64,000 nt of DNA, taken from contig DATJIW010000097.1 of NCBI GenBank assembly GCA_035492775.1, forward strand, positions 1-64,000, written 5' to 3'. Under the pieces are notes generated by a model. The model was not told the DNA's origin. It searched no databases and saw nothing but the letters and a program-made list of their open reading frames with translations. Each line of letters begins with the position of its first letter. Positions within the stretch are counted from its first letter, which is position 1. This stretch comes from DATJFQ01 sp035492775 (GTDB lineage: Bacteria; Acidobacteriota; Vicinamibacteria; Vicinamibacterales; 2-12-FULL-66-21). This document shows, piece by piece, positions 9,021-17,920 of the stretch. The position numbers and the translations under genes are program-made.

Positions 9021-9476
9021 TCAATCCAGCAGATCCAGCAGCTCGGCGACCGTCAGGCTGGTCACCGGGTCGATGATGTCCGGCGCAATCGACGCGAGGG
9101 GCTCGAGCACGAATCGCCGTTCGCGAAAACGCGGGTGCGGCACCTGGACGCCTGGCGCATCGATGATCTGATCGCCGGCGAGAATGAGGTCGAGGTCGAG
9201 CGTGCGCGGCGCGTTCGCGTGCGGCCGCTCGCGTCCGCGCCGGCGTTCGATGTCGAGGAGCGCCGCGACGAGCGCCGCGGGCGGAAGGTCGCTCTCCCCC
9301 ACCGCAGCCGCATTGAGGAACTCCGGATCGTGCTCGAGGCCTGCGCCGACGGGTTTCGTCTCGATCGGCTCGGAGACGATCAAACCGTTGACGACGCGCT
9401 CGAGTTCACCGGTTGCCCATGTGAGATGCGCGCGTCGATCGCCGAGATTGCTGCCGAGCGCAATCGCAACACGCAT
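9021..9476 (-). CDS. folK: 6-hydroxymethyl-7,8-dihydropterin pyrophosphokinase
   Basis: FolK transfers pyrophosphate from ATP to hydroxymethyl-dihydropterin in folate synthesis. The 151-residue protein starts MRVAIALGSNLGD, the family hallmark. It also carries ALLDIERRRGRER, the APRTLDLDLIL motif, and VPHPRFRERRFVLEPL, which together form the ATP and pterin sites. A longer open frame runs upstream, but ATG 9476 matches the usual start. It is the third gene of a minus-strand group after a DksA-type and a ferritin-like protein; other fol genes are not in the window. Confidence 0.96.
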   Translation of the reverse strand: MRVAIALGSNLGDRRAHLTWATGELERVVNGLIVSEPIETKPVGAGLEHDPEFLNAAAVGESDLPPAALVAALLDIERRRGRERPHANAPRTLDLDLILAGDQIIDAPGVQVPHPRFRERRFVLEPLASIAPDIIDPVTSLTVAELLDLLD

Positions 9477-9508
9477 TGCGAAGCCTCCAGCGTCCGGTTT
9501 TTGAATTC

Positions 9509-9997
9509 CTACTCCACCCAGCGGGTGGCAATGACTTCGCCCGCCGTGCGGGCGCCGTCGGCGGCGCGGCCGAGCAGGTCGAGACGTCCGGCGAGCATCT
9601 GATCGAAAAAGCGCTTGTGTTCGAGGGTTTCGCCGAGAATCACGCGGAGCATGGTGCGATGGCGGGCGTTCGTGACCTTTTCCACGCGCTCGCGCCAGCG
9701 GTCGAAGAACGACTGCATGCCGACGCTGTCCTCGCGTATGACGCCGGTCTGGGCTTCGTTGCCCTTGCCGCGAGTGGCGATGGCCGGCTCCGGGGGCTGC
9801 ACGAGGGTGCCGCCGAGCGCGGCGATTGCGTCCTGCAACCATGCGAGCTGCACGTCCTCGCGGTTGATGATGTACTGGTACGTGTTGTTGAAATCGTAGT
9901 TCGGCACGTGCCGCGCCGCGGCGGCGTGCCGCTGCCGGAGCGACCCCTTGTCGGCGTAGAACTCGCGGAGCAGTTCGAGCAGGTCTGCCGGTTTCAC
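9509..9997 (-). CDS. Helical, possibly ferritin-like protein
   Basis: The 162-residue protein probably starts at GTG 9997, whose GTGA overlaps the stop of the DksA-type gene by four bases. It is mostly helical. Glu/His residues are spaced as in ferritin-like four-helix bundles, for example INRED near residue 50 and GETLEHKRFF near residue 130. This suggests a metal-binding bundle, but I do not recognise a named family. Its tight coupling to a zinc-ribbon regulator suggests a shared stress or metal role, which is inference. Confidence 0.6.
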   Translation of the reverse strand: MKPADLLELLREFYADKGSLRQRHAAAARHVPNYDFNNTYQYIINREDVQLAWLQDAIAALGGTLVQPPEPAIATRGKGNEAQTGVIREDSVGMQSFFDRWRERVEKVTNARHRTMLRVILGETLEHKRFFDQMLAGRLDLLGRAADGARTAGEVIATRWVE

Positions 9998-10332
9998 GAG
10001 TTCTGCTTTTCCTTGCAGGTGATGCAGACGCGCGTCCACGGGATGGCGTTGAGCCGCGCCGGGGCGATCGGTTCGCCGCAGTCGCGGCAGACGCCGTACG
10101 TTCCCTTCTCGATCCGCCAGAGCGCTTCTTCGATGGCCTGCAGGATCTTGGCGTCGGTCTGCTTCAGTTTGAGCTGGATGTGGACTTCGTTGTTGCCGCT
10201 TGCCTGGTCGGCCAGATCGCCCTGGCGGGAATTGACGTCCATCGAAGCCTGCAGGGGCTTGATGCCGCCGCCAGCGGCCAGGATTTCGCCGCGCTTTCGA
10301 AGCAGCGCTTCCTTGTAAACCGACGTGTCCAT
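9994..10332 (-). CDS. DksA/TraR-family zinc-finger protein
   Basis: The 112-residue protein starts at ATG 10332. An N-terminal helical region (about 1-75) is followed by a C4 zinc finger, CRDCGEP at about residues 84-90 and CITC near residue 105. That spacing is characteristic of DksA/TraR proteins, which bind in the RNA polymerase secondary channel. At this length it is closer to the short DksA-like or YocK-type members than to 151-residue DksA. The Asp residues used by DksA at the coiled-coil tip are not evident. It heads the group that continues into the ferritin-like gene and folK. Confidence 0.85.
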   Translation of the reverse strand: MDTSVYKEALLRKRGEILAAGGGIKPLQASMDVNSRQGDLADQASGNNEVHIQLKLKQTDAKILQAIEEALWRIEKGTYGVCRDCGEPIAPARLNAIPWTRVCITCKEKQNS

Positions 10333-10474
10333 GCGTGCTCCCAGAGTCCCTGCAGGGGCCATGGCCGGTGCGGGGAAAACCTCATCGTATCACGTGGTTG
10401 ACGCCCAAGGTCCTCGGCTCGACCCTTGAGACAGTCCGACCGTCGTCCTCCGCCGTGCAACGTCCGACCCGGAG

Positions 10475-13060
10475 CTATTCCGCCCTCAGCGTCCCGAGAG
10501 GCTTGCGCCGCAGGACGTCGTAGCTCGCTGCGACGCCTACCACCCCGACGAGCAGCGTCGTCAACGCGGCGCCCGCCAGCGCTACGAACGGCTGCGGGCG
10601 CCAGGGGATGTCGAGCACATGCCGGCACACCGCCCAGCTGAACGCCATCGCGCCGGCGCCGCCGACGACGCCGGCGAGCAGGCCCAGCGTGGCGTACTCG
10701 AAGCCGAGCATGGCACCGAGCGTCCGCGTGCTGGCGCCGAGCGTCCGCAGAATCGCAGCCTCGTAGACCCGTTGAAATTTGGTCATCGCGACGGCCCCGA
10801 TGAGGATGAGCACGCCGCTCCCGAGCGCGACGCCGCCAACGACTGAGATCGCGATGGTGATCGTGCGGACGGCCTTCTGAACCGTCGTGAGAATCTCGCG
10901 GACGTCGATGGCGGAGATGTTGGGAAACTCGGTGACGAGGTCGCGCTGGAACCGTCCGCGTGCGGTCGGGTCCTGCGGCGCGCGCAGGATGCCGATCCAC
11001 GTTTGAGGCGCGTGCGCGAACGGCCCGGGGCGGAAGACGAACATGAATCCGCCGTTTCGCGCGTCCTCCCATTCGACTTTCCTGATGCTCGTCACCGTTG
11101 CCGGCAGGATGCGCCCGAGCACGTCGAACTGCATCACGTCGCCGACGTTGACGCGGAAATTGTCATGGATGTTCTCTTCGATCGAGACTTCGATGACGGG
11201 CGCATTCTCCGGCAGCGGCGAGTGCGGTGACCAGAACGTGCCGCTCATCACCGTCTCGTTGGGCTCGAGATGATCGCGATACGTGATCGTGTATTCGCGT
11301 CCCTGATTGCGGACATCGCGAAACGTGGACGCGCCAGCGGGACGCACGCCCGTTACCCGCGCGCGCAGCACCGGGATCAGCCGCGGCGGCCCGGCATCGG
11401 CCGCCTTCCGCGCCTCGAGAAACGCGCGCACCCGGTCGACCTGGTCGGGCAGGATCTCGATCAGAAACATGTCTGCGCCGCTCTCGGAGAGCTGAACCGA
11501 GAACTGCTGCAGCAGGTTCGACTGCAGGACCCGGACACCGATCACGAAGAAGCTGCCGAGGCCGACGGCGAGCAGGATGACGCGCGTCTGATTACCCGGG
11601 CGTCCGAGACTGAGCACGGCGTGTCGGAGTGCAAACGATTTTGCTCTCGCGATCGGCCGCACGGCATGGATCAGGCCGGCACTCGCGAGCTGCAGCACGA
11701 GCGCGACGGCGGCGAAGCCGACGACCACGACCACCCCTACACGCAGCGAGGCCGCCTGCCAGCTCGCAATCGCCACGAGACCCGCAGCCATGACCACCGC
11801 CGCAGCCGCCTGCAGGCGATCGACGCGCGCGAGCCGATCCCGGATACCACCGACCGTCCACCACGCGCGTGCGGGGGCGGCGGATGGCGACGCACCGCGA
11901 ATGAGGAGCAGCGGCTTGACCCTGCGCACTTCGAGCAGCGGCACGACGGAGAACAGCAGCGACACCAGCACTCCGACGCTGACCCCCTGCACGACAGCGG
12001 AGCCGGTGAGCCCGTACGTGCTCACGCCGAGCGCGGCCCCAACCGATGGAGGAATGGACGCGATGCCGATTCGCGCGAGCAGAACACCGAGCGCGCTTCC
12101 CGATAGCCCGAGCAGCACGACCTGCGCCACATATGCAGCCAGCACCTGCCCCGTCGTCGCGCCCAAACACTTGAGAATGGCGACGCTCTTCACTTTCTGC
12201 CGCACGAACACGCGCGTCACGCTCCACACGCCGATGCCGCCGAGCACGAGAATCACGAAGCCGACCAGGCTCAGGTGGTTCTCCGCGCGCGCCATGTCGT
12301 TGCCGATGGCATCTTCGGTCGAACGGTAAGTGCGCACCCCGATGAAGCGATCGCGGAACTGTGCGCGGATCGTTTTCGCGAAGCCGTCGACCGCTGACGG
12401 CGGCATCTTCAGAAGAATCTCGTAGTCGGCGCGACTGCCATACGTGAGCAGCCCGCTCGCGCGCAAATCCCCGAGGTCCACCAGCACCCGCGACCCGAGA
12501 CTGAAGGAGCCGGCACGGCGTCCCGGCTCCTCGGCGATGATGCCGCGGATGGAATAGGCGCGGCCGCCGATGACGATGCGGTCGCCGACGGAGATGCCGA
12601 GCTGCGCGAGCAGTTCCGGTCGAACCAGCGCGCCGTTGTTGGCGAGCAGATCGTGCGAGTACGGCTGGCCGTTCTGCAACGAGAGCGTCCCGTACAACGG
12701 AAAGGCGGCGTTCACACCGCGCAATTCCACCATCTTCGCGGCGGCAACCCCGTGCCCCGCTTCCGGCCGCGCCATCGTCGGGGTCGAGATCGAGTCGACG
12801 CGTGCCGTCACCGGCGCGGCGGCGATCGCCTGTTCGAGCGCGGCGCGGACGCTGTCCGACATCGGCCGGTTCGTGCTGATGGCCACGTCTCCGCCGACGA
12901 TGGCGCGCGCCTCGCGCGATAGACCGGTCCGGACGCTTTGGATGATCGAACGGAGCGCAACGATCGCCCCAACGCCGACCGCGACGCACACGAAGAAGAA
13001 CAGCAGACGCCGCCACGACGCGCGGACCTCGCGCGCCGCCATGAGCAGGACGAATCTCAT
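10475..13060 (-). CDS. YbbP-like ABC transporter permease
   Basis: The 861-residue permease has two FtsX-type membrane modules and several additional helices, the layout of the YbbP family. A membrane helix at about 20-40 is followed by a periplasmic domain to about 260. Helices lie around 270-360, 425-500 and at the C-terminus (about 740-850). FtsX signatures such as SVAILKCLGATTGQVLAAY and EAAILRTLGAS appear after each module. ATG 13060 overlaps the stop of the ATPase gene by four bases. With that ATPase it should form a complex that extracts or releases envelope molecules. The substrate is not known. Confidence 0.9.
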   Translation of the reverse strand: MRFVLLMAAREVRASWRRLLFFFVCVAVGVGAIVALRSIIQSVRTGLSREARAIVGGDVAISTNRPMSDSVRAALEQAIAAAPVTARVDSISTPTMARPEAGHGVAAAKMVELRGVNAAFPLYGTLSLQNGQPYSHDLLANNGALVRPELLAQLGISVGDRIVIGGRAYSIRGIIAEEPGRRAGSFSLGSRVLVDLGDLRASGLLTYGSRADYEILLKMPPSAVDGFAKTIRAQFRDRFIGVRTYRSTEDAIGNDMARAENHLSLVGFVILVLGGIGVWSVTRVFVRQKVKSVAILKCLGATTGQVLAAYVAQVVLLGLSGSALGVLLARIGIASIPPSVGAALGVSTYGLTGSAVVQGVSVGVLVSLLFSVVPLLEVRRVKPLLLIRGASPSAAPARAWWTVGGIRDRLARVDRLQAAAAVVMAAGLVAIASWQAASLRVGVVVVVGFAAVALVLQLASAGLIHAVRPIARAKSFALRHAVLSLGRPGNQTRVILLAVGLGSFFVIGVRVLQSNLLQQFSVQLSESGADMFLIEILPDQVDRVRAFLEARKAADAGPPRLIPVLRARVTGVRPAGASTFRDVRNQGREYTITYRDHLEPNETVMSGTFWSPHSPLPENAPVIEVSIEENIHDNFRVNVGDVMQFDVLGRILPATVTSIRKVEWEDARNGGFMFVFRPGPFAHAPQTWIGILRAPQDPTARGRFQRDLVTEFPNISAIDVREILTTVQKAVRTITIAISVVGGVALGSGVLILIGAVAMTKFQRVYEAAILRTLGASTRTLGAMLGFEYATLGLLAGVVGGAGAMAFSWAVCRHVLDIPWRPQPFVALAGAALTTLLVGVVGVAASYDVLRRKPLGTLRAE

Positions 13061-13743
13061 GATGCCGCGGCGCCGCGCGCGCCGGCGGCGACGATCCGTC
13101 CGTCCCGCAGCGCAATGGTGGTGTCTGCGAGCGCCGCGAGTTCAGCGTCGTGCGTCACCAGCACCACGGTCGTCCGGCGGCGGCGGTTGACGTCGATGAG
13201 GAGCTGAATGACCTGGTGGCCCGTCGCGCTGTCCAGATTGCCGGTCGGTTCGTCCGCGAGCAGCAGCGGGGGATCGTTCGCGAGCGCGCGCGCGATCGCC
13301 ACGCGCTGCTGCTCTCCTCCGGACAGCTGCGACGGATAGTGATGGCGGCGCGCGGAGAGTCCCACTTCCGCGAGGAGCGCATCGGCGCGCGTGCCCGGGT
13401 CCGGCGCGCCTGCGATTTCGAGCGGGACGCGGACGTTCTCGATTGCCGTGAGCGACGGCAGCAGGTGGAAGAACTGAAAGACGAAGCCGATTCGCGATCC
13501 CCGGAACCGGGCGAGGGCATCCTCCGACATCGCGGTGATGTCCGAACCGTCGATCAGGATCCGCCCGGAGGACGGCGCGTCGAGTCCCGCGATGAGACCG
13601 AGCAAGGTGGACTTGCCGCTGCCCGACGGGCCCGTGATGGCGACGACGCCCCCGGCGTCGATCCGCAGATCCAGCGGGTGCAGGATCGTGAGCATCGTGT
13701 CGCCGCTCGGAACGGTCCGAGAGATGTTCTGCAGCTCAATCAT
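13057..13743 (-). CDS. YbbA-like ABC transporter ATP-binding protein
   Basis: The 228-residue ATPase has Walker A GPSGSGKST (38-46), Q-loop FVFQFFH, signature LSGGEQQ (140-146), Walker B LLADEPTG (161-168) and switch His in LVTHD. The start at ATG 13743 overlaps the tesA-like stop by four bases, and its stop overlaps the permease start by four. The three genes are therefore one translationally coupled unit. In E. coli tesA is divergent from ybbA-ybbP, whereas here all three read the same way. Confidence 0.94.
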   Translation of the reverse strand: MIELQNISRTVPSGDTMLTILHPLDLRIDAGGVVAITGPSGSGKSTLLGLIAGLDAPSSGRILIDGSDITAMSEDALARFRGSRIGFVFQFFHLLPSLTAIENVRVPLEIAGAPDPGTRADALLAEVGLSARRHHYPSQLSGGEQQRVAIARALANDPPLLLADEPTGNLDSATGHQVIQLLIDVNRRRRTTVVLVTHDAELAALADTTIALRDGRIVAAGARGAAAS

Positions 13744-14453
13744 GACGCATGCACCGCGTCGACCATCGGCTTGAGGGTGTGCCAGACGGTCTCGGCGACG
13801 ATCTGCGTCCCCTGGATGTTGGGATGGATGCCGTCGGACTGGTTCAGATCCGCGCGGCCCGCCACGCGGTCCAGCATGAACGGCACGAGCGCCACGTGAT
13901 AACGGTCGGCAAGATCGCGATATACCTGGCGGAAGGACCGCGCGTACTCCGACCCGTAATTCGGAGGCGCCTCCATGCCGAGCAACAGGACCTCGATCTG
14001 CCGCCGCTGCGCGCGTTCGATGATCGCCGACAGGTTCTTCTTCAGCTCGTCGACGGGCAATCCGCGCAGGCCGTCGTTCGCGCCCAGTTCCAGGATGAGA
14101 ATCTTGACGTTGCCGTCCTGCAACGCCCAATCGAGGCGGGCCAGGCCCGCGGCAGAGGTATCACCGGACACCCCCGAATTCACGACATCGAAGTCGTAGC
14201 CGGCGCGGTCCAGGTCCGTCTGCAGCAGGCTCGGATACGACTGCGATTCCTGGAGACCGAGACCCGCGGTCAGACTGTCTCCGAGCGCAACAATTTTGGG
14301 CCGCGTGTCAGCAGCCGGCGCGGCGGCAGCGGGTGGTGCGGCGGTCGAGGCGGCCGAAGCCGTCGCGTCCACCGGCGCCGCACGCCGGCACGCTGACGGC
14401 GCGATCGCCAGCATCGCAGCGGCCGCCATCGCCGCCGCACAGGAAGAACGCAT
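13740..14453 (-). CDS. tesA: SGNH-hydrolase, TesA-like arylesterase/thioesterase
   Basis: The SGNH hydrolase blocks are clear: GDSLTAGLG with nucleophile S60, the Gly in block II (VNSGVSGDT), GANDG in block III, and DGIHPN with the catalytic Asp/His in block V. The N-terminal 22 residues form a signal ending in APSAC, so the enzyme may be a lipoprotein or periplasmic. A Thr/Ala/Pro linker follows to about residue 50. TesA is a periplasmic thioesterase/lysophospholipase of broad specificity. ATG 14453 or ATG 14429 could be the start. Its coupling to ybbA-ybbP supports the family assignment. Confidence 0.9.
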   Translation of the reverse strand: MRSSCAAAMAAAAMLAIAPSACRRAAPVDATASAASTAAPPAAAAPAADTRPKIVALGDSLTAGLGLQESQSYPSLLQTDLDRAGYDFDVVNSGVSGDTSAAGLARLDWALQDGNVKILILELGANDGLRGLPVDELKKNLSAIIERAQRRQIEVLLLGMEAPPNYGSEYARSFRQVYRDLADRYHVALVPFMLDRVAGRADLNQSDGIHPNIQGTQIVAETVWHTLKPMVDAVHAS

Positions 14454-14490
14454 ACTTCATTATAGGAAACGCTTATAAGATCGAGGGCAG
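14454..14490. promoter_or_regulatory. Short divergent promoter region
   Basis: Only 37 bases separate the tesA-like start from the divergent small gene. On the minus strand a perfect TATAAT (14464-14459) lies five bases before ATG 14453. That would give a leaderless or nearly leaderless tesA message, or favour the internal ATG 14429. On the plus strand GAGGG before ATG 14491 is a ribosome site. No good -35 box is visible for either direction. Confidence 0.4.
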
Positions 14491-14736
14491 ATGGCACGCG
14501 GCTGGGAATCCAAGAACATCGAATCGCAGCAGGAGGACGCCGGACGTGCGCGCAACAGGCCGCCGGCGTTGACGCCCGAGGAACGGGCCAAACGCGCCCG
14601 GCGCCACTCCCTCGAACTCGCGCGCGCCCGCGCCGCCGCCGATCTGGAGCGTGCCACCGCTCCCGCACACCGATCCATGCTCGAACAGGCCATCAAGACG
14701 CTCGACCAGCAGATCGGCGAGTTGGCGAATTCCTGA
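14491..14736 (+). CDS. Small charged helical protein
   Basis: The 81-residue protein begins at ATG 14491 behind GAGGG. It is very rich in Arg, Ala, Glu and Gln and contains TPEERAKRARRHSLELARARA, followed by a predicted coiled coil ending IKTLDQQIGELANS. It has no membrane segment and no motif I can name. It is divergent from tesA and precedes the metallophosphoesterase by 66 bases. Confidence 0.6.
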   Translation: MARGWESKNIESQQEDAGRARNRPPALTPEERAKRARRHSLELARARAAADLERATAPAHRSMLEQAIKTLDQQIGELANS

Positions 14737-14802
14737 ATTCGCGACTCCAAGCTCACCCATTCAGCATTAGTCTGGCCCGTCCTTTGCTCCAACCCGAAGC
14801 GT

Positions 14803-15591
14803 ATGGGCACCAAGGACGTGGTTCGCATCGCCGCCCTCGGTGATCTCCACTTCGGAAAGACATCCGCCCCCGGTTCTCTGCAGCCGCTGTTCGGCCAGAT
14901 CTCGGAATCCGCCGACATCCTGGTGCTCGCGGGCGATCTGACCGACTACGGACTCGCGGACGAGGCCCGGGCGCTGGCGAAAGAAGTAGCCTCGATCCGG
15001 ATTCCGATCGTCGCGGTCCTTGGCAACCACGACTACGAAAGTAATCAGCAGGACGAGATCACGCGCATCCTGAAGGACGCGGGCGTGGTGATGCTCGACG
15101 GCGACACGACCGAGGCGCTCGGCGTCGGGTTCGCGGGCGTCAAGGGGTTCGCCGGCGGCTTCGGCCGGCGTGCGCTTGGTCCGTGGGGCGAGCAGATCAT
15201 CAAGAACTTCGTCCGGGAAGCCGTAGACGAAGCGCTCAAGCTCGAGTCCGCGCTCGCGCGCCTGAGGAACGATCGGATCATCGTCGTGCTCCACTACGCG
15301 CCGATCCAGGCTACGGTGGAAGGCGAACCGGTCGATATCTATCCGTTCCTCGGCTGCAGCCGCCTCGAAGACCCGATCACGCGATTCCCGGTTTCCGCGG
15401 TCTTCCACGGACACGCCCATCACGGCGCTCCCGAAGGACGGACGCGGACGAACGTCCCGGTGTTCAACGTATCGATCTCGCTGATGCGCGACGTTTTTCC
15501 GGAACGGCCGTTCCGGCTCGTCGAAGTCGGACCCGGCGCCGCAAGCGAGCGGCGGAGCGGGTCCGACCGGCGCATGGAGATTCACCAATGA
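14803..15591 (+). CDS. Calcineurin-like metallophosphoesterase
   Basis: The 262-residue protein has the five metallophosphoesterase blocks: GDLHFGK (about 14), GDLTD (about 46), GNHDYES (about 74), a His in VVLHYAP (about 166), and the HGHAHHG block (about 205). These residues bind two metal ions for phosphoester hydrolysis. No signal peptide is seen, so it acts in the cytoplasm. The substrate is unknown. Its TGA overlaps the ATG of the L,D-transpeptidase by four bases, so its product may act in envelope precursor turnover, which is inference. Confidence 0.9.
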   Translation: MGTKDVVRIAALGDLHFGKTSAPGSLQPLFGQISESADILVLAGDLTDYGLADEARALAKEVASIRIPIVAVLGNHDYESNQQDEITRILKDAGVVMLDGDTTEALGVGFAGVKGFAGGFGRRALGPWGEQIIKNFVREAVDEALKLESALARLRNDRIIVVLHYAPIQATVEGEPVDIYPFLGCSRLEDPITRFPVSAVFHGHAHHGAPEGRTRTNVPVFNVSISLMRDVFPERPFRLVEVGPGAASERRSGSDRRMEIHQ

Positions 15592-16535
15592 AGCTCCTCT
15601 TCGTCTGGGTCGCCGCCGCGTTGATCGCGTCGGCATCGAGCGCACAACAGCAGCCGAGAACGGTCCCGCGGGTCCCTCGGATCCCGCCGGCCGCGATGCG
15701 GGCCCTGCAAACGCAGGTCATGCTCGATCGCGCCGGGTATTCGCCCGGTGAAATCGACGGCGCAATGGGGACCAACACGAAAAATGCGCTCGCCGCATTT
15801 CAGAAGGGAGGCGGCGACGCCTCCGCGCTGCCATCGGACGCCATCGTTTCGTACCGCATCACCGACGAAGATGCCGCCGGGCCGTTCACGCCGGACATTC
15901 CCGATGACCTGGTCGAACAGTCGAAGCTCGACTCGCTCGGTTACAGGGATCTGCTCGAACTTCTCGGCGAGCGGTTCCACTGCAGTCCGGCGCTGCTGCG
16001 CCGCCTGAATCCGAACGCGCAGTTCACGGCGGGCGCCGAGATCGTGGTCCCGAACGTCCAGGGCACGATCGATCCCACCCGGCCGCCGCAGGATGGAGAG
16101 ACGCCGCCGAGGCAAAACGGCGTCGACGTGACGCTGACCGTCACGCGAAGCACGTCGACGCTCGTCGTTGCGGACGAGGGCGGCACGACGATCTTCTTTG
16201 CCCCGGTGACGACGGGCAGCGAGCACGATCCCCTGCCGATTGGCAACTGGAAGGTCACCGGCGTTCAGCACGATCCGTCCTTCCACTACAATCCGGAGCT
16301 GTTCTGGGACGCGGATCCGAAGAATACGAAGGCGGTCATCAAGCCCGGGCCGAACAATCCCGTGGGCGTGGTCTGGATCGATATCGATCGGCCGCATTAC
16401 GGGCTGCATGGCACGCCGGAGCCGTCACAGATCGGCAAGACGACATCGCACGGCTGCGTCCGCCTCACGAACTGGGATGCGCTCAGGGTGGCGTCATTCG
16501 TCCACCCCGGAACGCGCGTGGTCTTCGCGCAATGA
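15588..16535 (+). CDS. L,D-transpeptidase (YkuD domain) with peptidoglycan-binding domain
   Basis: The 315-residue precursor has a signal peptide (about 1-19), a PG_binding_1-type helical domain (about 38-75), a short LysM-like segment (LLRRLNPNA and EIVVPNV, 137-157) and a YkuD catalytic domain (about 178-315). The domain has H274 in LHGTPEPSQIG and the nucleophile C290 in SHGCVRL. Such enzymes form 3-3 peptidoglycan cross-links or attach proteins. The start at ATG 15588 is set by the four-base overlap with the previous gene. Its stop likewise overlaps the M23 peptidase start, making a coupled cell-wall pair. Confidence 0.94.
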   Translation: MKLLFVWVAAALIASASSAQQQPRTVPRVPRIPPAAMRALQTQVMLDRAGYSPGEIDGAMGTNTKNALAAFQKGGGDASALPSDAIVSYRITDEDAAGPFTPDIPDDLVEQSKLDSLGYRDLLELLGERFHCSPALLRRLNPNAQFTAGAEIVVPNVQGTIDPTRPPQDGETPPRQNGVDVTLTVTRSTSTLVVADEGGTTIFFAPVTTGSEHDPLPIGNWKVTGVQHDPSFHYNPELFWDADPKNTKAVIKPGPNNPVGVVWIDIDRPHYGLHGTPEPSQIGKTTSHGCVRLTNWDALRVASFVHPGTRVVFAQ

Positions 16536-17242
16536 ATCTCCGGCACGTCCTCGCGAGCGGCCTGCTCGGGTTCGTCCTCGGGGCGTTCGTAGTCGCGTCC
16601 TTTCAGAATGTTGCCGGCCACCGCGAAGTGCCGGCGGCGCCGACCCGCGACAGCGCCGTCGACGAACCCGCCGCGGCGATTCCCTCACCGGCAACCGAGA
16701 CCGCGACGACCGGCCATGTCAGCGCACCGGCGGCCCCTGGTGCCGCGCCGGCATCGCCGGTCGCGCCCTCTGGCGCTCCCGCCGGTCCCGCGGCGGAGGT
16801 CGAGCGCGAACTCGTGGCGCGCGATCTGACGATTCCGGTGCAAGGCGTCACTGCCGAAAAGCTGGTGCGCTCCTTCACCGACGCGCGGACCGGTCACGAG
16901 CACGATGCGATCGACATCCTCGCGCCGAGGAACACACCGGTTCTGGCAGTGGAGGACGGCACGATTGCCAAGCTGTTCCTCAGCAAGCTCGGTGGCAACA
17001 CGATTTACCAGTTCGATCCGTCGCAACGCTTCTGCTACTACTACGCGCACCTGCAGCGATACGCGGACGGCCTGAAAGAGGGCGACGCGGTCCATCGCGG
17101 ACAGGTCATCGGGTATGTGGGAACAAGCGGCAACGCGCCGCCCGACACGCCGCACCTTCATTTCGCGATTTCTGTGCTGAACGGAGATCACCACTGGTGG
17201 GAGGGCACTCCGGTCGACCCGTACGACGCGCTCGTTCGGTAA
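16532..17242 (+). CDS. Membrane-anchored M23-family metallopeptidase
   Basis: The 236-residue protein has an N-terminal anchor or signal (about 6-25), a long Ala/Pro linker (about 30-90) and a LytM/M23 domain. The zinc ligands are the HEHDAID motif (H124, D128) and HLHFAI (H208, H210), with H173 in YYYAHL as a catalytic residue. M23 enzymes cut peptidoglycan cross-bridges or activate amidases. It shares a four-base overlap with the L,D-transpeptidase gene, so synthesis of a cross-linker and a hydrolase is coupled. Confidence 0.93.
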   Translation: MNLRHVLASGLLGFVLGAFVVASFQNVAGHREVPAAPTRDSAVDEPAAAIPSPATETATTGHVSAPAAPGAAPASPVAPSGAPAGPAAEVERELVARDLTIPVQGVTAEKLVRSFTDARTGHEHDAIDILAPRNTPVLAVEDGTIAKLFLSKLGGNTIYQFDPSQRFCYYYAHLQRYADGLKEGDAVHRGQVIGYVGTSGNAPPDTPHLHFAISVLNGDHHWWEGTPVDPYDALVR

Positions 17243-17322
17243 CCTGAGGCCAGGCAGATCGCCAGGACCCCCCAGTCCGTCCCATCCTTCAAACCTTTTG
17301 CCGGTGTCCTTCATCCAACGGT

Positions 17323-17916
17323 ATGCAAGGATTGGATTTGGAGGCGCTGGCGCTGCACGCTGAGGCGGAGAGCTTCACGACCCAGGACTCACGGTCCGAC
17401 GTGGCCCGAGCCGCGGCAGGGGACGTCCGGGCGTTCGAAGCCGTCTATCGCGCGCACCTCCCCCGCGTGCACAGCCTCGTCCGCCGGATGACCGGCGGCC
17501 GGGACGCGGACGAACTCACCCAGGACGTCTTCGTGCGGGTGTGGCAGAAGCTGGCGACGTTCCGTGGAGATGCATCGTTCACGACGTGGCTGCACCGGCT
17601 GACGGTGAACGTCGTGATCGAGCGCTTCCGCTCTGAACAGACGAGCCGGCGGCGGCTGCACGACGGCGAGGAGATCTTCGAGACGCTCCCGGGACGCGCG
17701 TCGTCCGGGGACCTGTCAATGGATTTCGAGAGCGCGATGGAGAAGCTCCCGGACGGCGCACGCGAGATCTTCGTGCTGCACGACGTCGAAGGCTACAAGC
17801 ACAAGGAGATCGGGACGCTGCTCGGCATCTCCCCGGGCACATCGAAGGCACAGCTGCATCGCGCACGCATGATGCTCCGGAAACATCTTGGCCATGCGAG
17901 ACCCGGGATTGGATGA
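17323..17916 (+). CDS. ECF-family RNA polymerase sigma factor
   Basis: The 197-residue protein has sigma region 2 (about 30-100, with DADELTQDVFVRVWQ and TWLHRLTVNVVIERFR) and region 4 (about 135-190, with KHKEIGTLLGISPGTSKAQLHRAR). It has no region 3, as in ECF sigmas. Upstream, AAACC (17291-17295) and ATCCAAC (17313-17319) resemble an ECF promoter, but the latter ends four bases before ATG 17323. So either the message is leaderless or a later start is used. The stop is followed four bases later by the anti-sigma gene, which is the expected partner. Confidence 0.92.
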   Translation: MQGLDLEALALHAEAESFTTQDSRSDVARAAAGDVRAFEAVYRAHLPRVHSLVRRMTGGRDADELTQDVFVRVWQKLATFRGDASFTTWLHRLTVNVVIERFRSEQTSRRRLHDGEEIFETLPGRASSGDLSMDFESAMEKLPDGAREIFVLHDVEGYKHKEIGTLLGISPGTSKAQLHRARMMLRKHLGHARPGIG

Positions 17917-17920
17917 CGCC

